Assembly: GCA_011525065.1 (NCBI GenBank)
Contig: WTIY01000193.1
Coordinates: 1 to 19,366, forward strand
Length of the DNA stretch: 19,366 nt
Direction of reading: 5' to 3'
DNA from: Flavobacteriales bacterium
Lineage (GTDB): Bacteria > Bacteroidota > Bacteroidia > Flavobacteriales > Flavobacteriaceae
Part shown: in pieces, positions 15,079 through 19,366 of the stretch
Numbering within the stretch: position 1 is the first letter of the stretch
Layout: every line of letters begins with the position of its first letter
Program-made: the position numbers and the translations under genes
The notes under the pieces: generated by a model
Told to the model about the DNA's origin: nothing
The model's input: the letters and a program-made list of their open reading frames with translations, nothing else
Databases searched by the model: none

Positions 15079-16833
15079 ATGTACCGAACGCACAACAATG
15101 GATCGCTTAGCCTAAATGAATTGGGTCAAGAGGTGGTTCTTTCTGGATGGATTCAAAAAATCAGAGATAAGGGATTCATGATCTGGGTAGACCTCAGGGA
15201 TCGCTATGGCATCACCCAGCTCATCTTTGATGCAGAACGTACGGATGCAAAAACCATAGAAGCAGCTAAAAAATTAGGACGTGAATTTGTCATACAGGTC
15301 AAAGGGACCGTCATAGAACGCGAGTCTAAAAATCCCAATATGGCCACTGGTGACATTGAAATTTTGGTCAGTGAATTGACCCTGCTCAACAGCGCCTTGA
15401 CCCCGCCGTTTACCATAGAGGATCAAACCGATGGCGGCGAGGACCTCCGCATGAAATACCGCTATTTAGACATTAGACGCAAACCCGTTCGCGACAATTT
15501 AATGTTTCGTCACAGAGTCAGTATGGCCGTACGGAATTATCTCTCTGGTCAAAACTTCATCGAGGTCGAAACACCATATCTGATCAAATCAACCCCTGAA
15601 GGTGCGCGTGATTTTGTCGTTCCCAGTCGCATGAATGCCGGACAATTTTACGCCCTACCCCAATCTCCTCAGACCTTTAAGCAGCTCCTTATGGTGGGCG
15701 GTATGGATCGTTATTTCCAAATTGTCAAGTGCTTTAGAGACGAAGATCTGAGGGCCGATCGCCAACCCGAGTTCACCCAAATTGACTGTGAAATGGCCTT
15801 CGTGACTCAAGAGGGTGTCTTAAATACCTTTGAAGGGCTCACCCGTCATTTGCTTTCTGAGATCGTCGGAGTGCAGGTCGGCGATTTTCCCCGCATGACT
15901 TATGACCAGGCTATGGAGCGTTACGGAAACGACAAACCAGACATTCGTTTTGGTATGGAATTCGGCCAGCTCAATGACTGTGCACAGCACCGTGATTTTG
16001 GCGTTTTTAACACTGCTGAACTGGTTGTGGGAATTGCCGTTCCCGGAGGTAATGCTTATTCTCGAAAAGAAATTGATCAACTCATCGAATGGGTTAAAAG
16101 ACCGCAAATAGGTGCTGCCGGTATGGTTTATTGTCGGGTGCAGGAAGATGGGAGTTACAAATCTAGTGTCGATAAATTTTTCACCCAGGAAGACTTGGCC
16201 AAATGGGCCGAAATCACCGGGGCTCAGTCCGGCGACTTGATCTGTGTGCTCTCCGGGCCCAAAAATAAGGTGCCAGGGCAACTCAGTGCCTTACGCATGG
16301 AATTGGCTGAGCGTCTTGGCCTGCGAAAACCTGACGAATTTGCACCACTTTGGGTGGTCGATTTCCCTTTGTTGGAATGGGATGAAGAAACTGAGCGTTT
16401 CCATGCCATGCACCATCCATTTACCTCGCCAAAACCAGGGCAAATGACCCTATTGGAAACAAATCCTGCCGCGGTCAAAGCCAATGCTTATGACCTAGTG
16501 CTCAATGGCAACGAGATTGGTGGCGGGTCCATTCGTATTCACGATAAGGCCACCCAAAGCAAAATGTTCGACTACCTTGGATTCACCCCTGAAGAGGCAA
16601 AAGCTCAATTTGGCTTCTTGATGGACGCCTTTCAATACGGCGCTCCTCCTCACGGCGGGATTGCCTTTGGCCTGGATCGATTGGTCGCCATTTTAGGGGG
16701 TCAAGAGACAATCCGTGATTTTATTGCCTTCCCAAAAAACAATGCAGGTCGCGATGTCATGATTGACGCACCAGCTGCAGTGGATCAAGCGCAGTTAGAG
16801 GAACTGAATTTAAAAATCGATCTAAAGGAATAA
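15079..16833 (+). CDS. aspS: aspartate--tRNA ligase (AspRS, bacterial type)
   Basis: It charges tRNA-Asp with aspartate in the cytoplasm. It has 584 residues, the normal size for the bacterial form carrying the GAD insertion. An N-terminal OB-fold anticodon-binding domain (about 9-105) includes IRDKGFMIWVDLRDRYG. Class II motif 2 reads FRDEDLRADRQPEFTQID (219-236); motif 3 is GIAFGLDRLVAI near 527-538 with Arg534. The substrate segment SPQTFKQLLMVGG precedes motif 2. The GAD insertion fills roughly 280-420. The ATG at 15079 (MYRTH, the usual AspRS N-terminus) is preferred over the in-frame GTG at 15061, whose first base falls in the -7 promoter element. It follows the RND gene with no terminator between, so some readthrough is possible. 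Confidence 0.96.
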   Translation: MYRTHNNGSLSLNELGQEVVLSGWIQKIRDKGFMIWVDLRDRYGITQLIFDAERTDAKTIEAAKKLGREFVIQVKGTVIERESKNPNMATGDIEILVSELTLLNSALTPPFTIEDQTDGGEDLRMKYRYLDIRRKPVRDNLMFRHRVSMAVRNYLSGQNFIEVETPYLIKSTPEGARDFVVPSRMNAGQFYALPQSPQTFKQLLMVGGMDRYFQIVKCFRDEDLRADRQPEFTQIDCEMAFVTQEGVLNTFEGLTRHLLSEIVGVQVGDFPRMTYDQAMERYGNDKPDIRFGMEFGQLNDCAQHRDFGVFNTAELVVGIAVPGGNAYSRKEIDQLIEWVKRPQIGAAGMVYCRVQEDGSYKSSVDKFFTQEDLAKWAEITGAQSGDLICVLSGPKNKVPGQLSALRMELAERLGLRKPDEFAPLWVVDFPLLEWDEETERFHAMHHPFTSPKPGQMTLLETNPAAVKANAYDLVLNGNEIGGGSIRIHDKATQSKMFDYLGFTPEEAKAQFGFLMDAFQYGAPPHGGIAFGLDRLVAILGGQETIRDFIAFPKNNAGRDVMIDAPAAVDQAQLEELNLKIDLKE

Positions 16834-16875
16834 TCCGCTCCTGCGACCTTCAAAAGATTCTACAAAACCACTCAA

Positions 16876-17115
16876 ATGAAATTTTTTCTTCATCTCGTTT
16901 TTGTGCTTGTCGTGATAAGTTGTGCTGTTGGATTTTATCTACAGTCCTCAGGGCACCCAATGGCAGATACGTTTATCGGCGCCGGAATCTCGGGATTATT
17001 TTTTTTATGGATGCCTTTTTTTATCTACCATCGCTGGAAAAATCGATCAGTCAGCGATTATATGTTGACTAAAGAAAGCATCGAGAAAATGAACGATTAC
17101 AAAAAGACGAAATAA
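16876..17115 (+). CDS. small two-helix membrane protein of unknown function
   Basis: This 79-residue protein has two hydrophobic stretches, about 3-22 (FFLHLVFVLVVISCAVGFYL) and 33-51, separated by a short polar loop. A basic C-terminal tail follows (YHRWKNRSVSDYMLTKESI and on), predicted to lie in the cytoplasm. The layout resembles small uncharacterised membrane proteins of Flavobacteriales, but I cannot name a function. It begins 42 bases after aspS on the same strand and is probably transcribed with it. The ATG is well placed and lacks a Shine-Dalgarno. The Cys near residue 16 is not in a good lipobox. Confidence 0.75.
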   Translation: MKFFLHLVFVLVVISCAVGFYLQSSGHPMADTFIGAGISGLFFLWMPFFIYHRWKNRSVSDYMLTKESIEKMNDYKKTK

Positions 17116-17273
17116 GCCCGCCCTGTCTGAACGTTTCAGGAGTTTTAAGCCTGTCTATACTCCGTAAATTAAGGGTGTAATTCATTGATTTTCATAAATT
17201 TTTGCGCGGAATCACCCTCTAGGTCAATAATTAGATTACCTTTGGAATCTTAATTAATACATTATTTATTGCT
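17116..17273. promoter_or_regulatory. AT-rich leader region of the cold-shock gene
   Basis: The gap has a weak stem (CTGAA at 17127-17131, TTCAG at 17135-17139, 3-base loop) followed by AGTTTTAA, possibly ending the upstream transcript. A perfect -7 element, TACCTTTG, lies at 17237-17244; no TTG is found at the proper distance. Transcription would start near 17250, giving an AT-rich leader of about 24 bases (TAATTAATACATTATTTATT and on) with no Shine-Dalgarno. A 6-base inverted pair AGGGTG/CACCCT (17172, 17213) flanks the upstream part; its meaning is unclear. Confidence 0.45.
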
Positions 17274-17471
17274 ATGGAAGGAACAGTAAAATTTTTTAAC
17301 GAGTCCAAAGGTTACGGATTCATCACCAACAGTGACACCGGAAAAGACATCTTTGTTCACGTCACTGGGCTCAATGGAGAAGCGCTCAATGAAGGTGATA
17401 AAGTTGAGTATGAAGAGCAAGAAGGGCGAAAAGGTATGGTAGCGGCGCAAGTTCGTGTGCTGCACGATTAA
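17274..17471 (+). CDS. cold-shock domain protein (CspA family)
   Basis: This 65-residue single-stranded nucleic-acid-binding protein is one complete cold-shock domain. RNP1 is KGYGFI (residues 13-18) and RNP2 is DIFVHV (25-30). The N-terminal MEGTVKFFNESKGYGF is typical of the family. Proteins of this kind melt RNA structure during cold or at growth onset; whether this copy is cold-induced cannot be seen. It is a single gene with its own -7 element and a strong terminator 27 bases after the stop. Confidence 0.95.
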   Translation: MEGTVKFFNESKGYGFITNSDTGKDIFVHVTGLNGEALNEGDKVEYEEQEGRKGMVAAQVRVLHD

Positions 17472-17497
17472 CCCTAAAGCCATTCAAAAATGATACA

Positions 17498-17524
17498 CCC
17501 CGAGCTTAGCTTCGGGGTTTTTTT
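17498..17524 (+). terminator. rho-independent terminator after the cold-shock gene
   Basis: CCCCGAGC pairs with GCTTCGGGG (8 pairs, one bulged T, TTA loop) and is followed directly by seven Ts. It is the clearest terminator in the window. It lies between converging genes; on the minus strand the same stem is followed by TGTATCATTTTTG, so it may also serve tadA, less efficiently. Confidence 0.93.
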
Positions 17525-17566
17525 GTCCCCGCAATAAGCGTGAATTAAGAATTGTGAATACGGACC

Positions 17567-18013
17567 TCAGCGTCTTTTGCTCTTGAAAAAATCATCCATG
17601 AGTTGACCACATTCATCGGCCAAAACACCAGTAATGACTTCGGATTTCGGGTGTAACTGGGTCCCCAAGATGCTGTAACCTCGCTTTGGATCACTCGCCC
17701 CATAAACCACTTTCGAAATTTGACTCCAGTAAAGCGCTCCACCGCACATTTGGCAAGGCTCAAGGGTCACGTACAAGGTACAATCATGAAGGTATTTGCC
17801 CCCAATGTGGTTCGCCGCAGAGGTGATGGCCTGCATCTCTGCATGAGCCGTAACATCATTTAAGACTTGAGTGCGGTTATGTCCTCGGGCAATGATGCGA
17901 TCGCCAGCTACGACCACAGCACCGACGGGTACCTCACCCTCTGCCAGAGCGGCTTGAGCCTCAGTCAAAGCGCGACGCATAAAATAATCGTGATCTAAAG
18001 GCTTTAGATTCAT
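17567..18013 (-). CDS. tadA: tRNA-specific adenosine deaminase
   Basis: It converts adenosine 34 of tRNA-Arg(ACG) to inosine, allowing one tRNA to read CGU, CGC and CGA. It has 148 residues from the ATG at 18013. The zinc site of the cytidine/deoxycytidylate deaminase fold is intact: AHAEM (His57, catalytic Glu59) and LEPCQMCGGAL (Cys87, Cys90). EVPVGAVVV and GHN (Asn46) are also typical. The open frame extends 25 codons further upstream (to 18088), but that would overlap the divergent dxs start and adds no family sequence, so the ATG at 18013 is used. It converges on the cold-shock gene. Guanine deaminases share this fold; the length and the PVGAV and HNR segments favour TadA. Confidence 0.92.
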   Translation of the reverse strand: MNLKPLDHDYFMRRALTEAQAALAEGEVPVGAVVVAGDRIIARGHNRTQVLNDVTAHAEMQAITSAANHIGGKYLHDCTLYVTLEPCQMCGGALYWSQISKVVYGASDPKRGYSILGTQLHPKSEVITGVLADECGQLMDDFFKSKRR

Positions 18014-18025
18014 GGGATAAAGGTA

Positions 18026-18055
18026 CAAATTAAGCCCTGATCCCTGTACAGACAA
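18026..18055 (-). promoter_or_regulatory. possible promoter of tadA
   Basis: On the minus strand TTG (18055-18053), 20 bases and TAATTTG (18032-18026) resemble the Bacteroidota promoter with a -7 box one base short. The start of transcription would fall close to the ATG at 18013. Confidence 0.3.
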
Positions 18056-18066
18056 TCGAATAAGCG

Positions 18067-18074
18067 TATCTTTA
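18067..18074 (+). promoter_or_regulatory. possible -7 element of dxs
   Basis: TATCTTTA matches TAnnTTTG at all but the last base and ends 5 bases before the dxs ATG. If used, the dxs message would be leaderless. No TTG lies at the expected upstream distance, so support is weak. Confidence 0.25.
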
Positions 18075-18079
18075 TAGCG

Positions 18080-19366
18080 ATGAATCAAAGCATCCTAAAT
18101 CGCATCCAACTGCCTGAAGATTTACGCAGGCTTTCTTTGGCTGAAATGGAGCAACTTTCTGTTGAGCTGAGACAGTTCATCATTGATATTGTGGCCATTA
18201 AAGAAGGTCACCTTGGGGCGAGTCTGGGCGTCATAGAATTGACCATCGCTTTACATTATGTCTTTAATACGCCCGAAGATTTGCTGGTCTGGGATGTTGG
18301 GCACCAAGCCTACGGCCATAAAATCTTGACCGGTCGTCGAGGCGATTTCCATTCTAACCGACAATTGGGCGGACTCAGTGGTTTCCCATCTCGCAAGGAG
18401 AGCCCCTACGATACCTTTGGGGTGGGTCATAGCAGCACAGCAATCTCTGCCGCATTGGGCATGGCCCTTGCCAGCGCGCAAGATGGTCTGAAAAACAAAC
18501 AGCACATTGCCGTAGTGGGTGATGCGAGTATTGCCAGCGGTATGGCATTTGAAGCCCTGAATCATGCGGGTGTTTCCAAAACCAACCTATTGATTGTCTT
18601 AAACGACAATGCCATCGGTATTGATCCGAGTGTCGGGGCATTTAAAGAATACTTAACCCGAAAAAAAGAAGCGCAGGATCTAACCAAAACAGACAATCTA
18701 TTTAGGGCCTTGAACTTTCATTATTCCGGGCCCATTGACGGGCATGATTTATCTGCCCTAATCCAAGCATTGGAAACCACTAAAAGCATTCAAGGGCCAA
18801 AAGTTTTACATGTAGTCACCACAAAGGGCAAAGGACTAAAACAGGCAGAAGCAGATCAAGTGGGCTATCATGCCCCGGGGCAATTTGACCCAAAAACAGG
18901 AGAGCGCCTCAATCAAACCAGTGTCGCTGCTCCACCAAAGTTTCAGGATGTCTTTGGACATACCTTAGTCGAATTGGCTAGAGAAAATGAGCAAATTTTT
19001 GGCATTACACCGGCCATGCCTACAGGATCTTCCCTGCGTTTCATGATGGAAGCCTTCCCTGAGCGCGCGATCGATGTGGGTATCGCGGAACAGCACGCCG
19101 TAACCCTCGCCGCAGGGCTAGCCACTCAAGGCAAAGTGGTATTCTGCGCCATTTATTCAACCTTTTTTCAAAGGGCTTATGATCAAGTCATTCACGATGT
19201 CTGTCTGCAAAATTTGCCGGTGATCTTTTGTTTGGATCGGGCAGGAATTGTGGGCGAAGACGGAGCGACTCATCACGGGGTCTTTGATTTGGCCTCATTA
19301 CGCCCCATTCCAAATTTAATTATAGCTGCTCCGCGTGATGCCAGGGCGTTGCGCAACATCATGCAT
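18080..19366 (+). CDS. dxs: 1-deoxy-D-xylulose-5-phosphate synthase (partial, 3' end outside window)
   Basis: It condenses pyruvate and glyceraldehyde 3-phosphate, the first and usually rate-limiting step of the MEP isoprenoid pathway. The 429 residues seen, uninterrupted, are about 70 percent of a usual Dxs. They cover the ThDP-binding domain (1 to about 280) and most of the second domain. Landmarks: HLGASLG (His44), WDVGHQAYGHK (His75), GVGHSSTAIS (115-124), GDASIASGMAFEALN (147-161, with GDA in place of the usual GDG), LNDNAIGI (Asn175, Asn177), YSGPIDGHD (215-223) and GIAEQHAV (catalytic Glu337). The segment around 180-210 is shorter than in E. coli, as in other Bacteroidota. The ATG at 18080 is 66 bases from the divergent tadA start. 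It would supply the precursors used by the prenyl synthase encoded at 7240-8214. Confidence 0.96.
   Translation, partial: MNQSILNRIQLPEDLRRLSLAEMEQLSVELRQFIIDIVAIKEGHLGASLGVIELTIALHYVFNTPEDLLVWDVGHQAYGHKILTGRRGDFHSNRQLGGLSGFPSRKESPYDTFGVGHSSTAISAALGMALASAQDGLKNKQHIAVVGDASIASGMAFEALNHAGVSKTNLLIVLNDNAIGIDPSVGAFKEYLTRKKEAQDLTKTDNLFRALNFHYSGPIDGHDLSALIQALETTKSIQGPKVLHVVTTKGKGLKQAEADQVGYHAPGQFDPKTGERLNQTSVAAPPKFQDVFGHTLVELARENEQIFGITPAMPTGSSLRFMMEAFPERAIDVGIAEQHAVTLAAGLATQGKVVFCAIYSTFFQRAYDQVIHDVCLQNLPVIFCLDRAGIVGEDGATHHGVFDLASLRPIPNLIIAAPRDARALRNIMH

Noticed and set aside
15820..16281. 153-codon minus-strand open frame inside aspS
   Set aside because: It is a shadow of the well-supported AspRS reading frame and matches nothing recognisable.
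17172..17218. AGGGTG/CACCCT inverted pair upstream of the cold-shock gene
   Set aside because: Six bases with a 35-base loop is expected by chance; kept only as a remark in the region entry.
1..19366. Mobile elements, prophage, CRISPR arrays, defence or biosynthetic clusters
   Set aside because: No transposase, integrase, terminal inverted repeats, regular short repeats or such gene families; nearly every base belongs to housekeeping or transport genes.

Overview
The window reads as an ordinary stretch of a Bacteroidota chromosome, most likely a Flavobacteriales-type marine or environmental bacterium. The evidence is the protein style of the 2-oxoglutarate dehydrogenase, AspRS, Dxs and RND proteins, the scarcity of Shine-Dalgarno sequences, and several matches to the Bacteroidota promoter pattern (TTG, a 17-23 base gap, then TAnnTTTG). 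Base composition is moderate, by eye in the mid-40s percent GC, with AT-rich gaps. I see no transposase, integrase, phage gene, CRISPR array or rRNA. No gap without a gene exceeds about 200 bases.

Layout. At the left edge, bases 1-202 hold only ambiguous open sequence. An AlkA-type DNA glycosylase gene (203-823, +) converges on a short membrane-protein gene of 48 codons (865-1011, -). Next come tRNA-Ser(GGA) (1061-1148, -) and a run of minus-strand genes: sucA (E1) and sucB (E2) of 2-oxoglutarate dehydrogenase, then tatD and ansA, which share a 4-base overlap. Upstream of sucA, also on the minus strand, is a short-chain polyprenyl diphosphate synthase gene.

A divergent control region (8215-8394) separates that gene from a plus-strand efflux operon: a TetR-family regulator, a TolC-like outer-membrane factor, a lipoprotein membrane-fusion protein and a large RND permease. 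The four genes overlap or nearly touch, so they form one tripartite export system with its own regulator. An inverted repeat inside the efflux promoter is a good candidate operator. aspS follows with its own promoter element, then a two-helix membrane protein, a cold-shock protein and a strong terminator. tadA (-) and dxs (+, cut by the window end) are divergent at the right edge.

How the genes connect. SucA and SucB are two of the three 2-oxoglutarate dehydrogenase subunits (TCA cycle); the E3 gene is elsewhere. Dxs opens the MEP isoprenoid pathway and the prenyl synthase would use its products. AspS, TadA and tRNA-Ser serve translation.

No clear new system is visible. The points most worth a second look are: Gln in place of the catalytic His in the SucB HxxxDG motif; an RND permease with two extra hydrophobic segments and no TM10 relay lysine; an apparently leaderless TetR start with an operator-like palindrome; and the 48-residue membrane protein with an FK-L-M-x-W motif.
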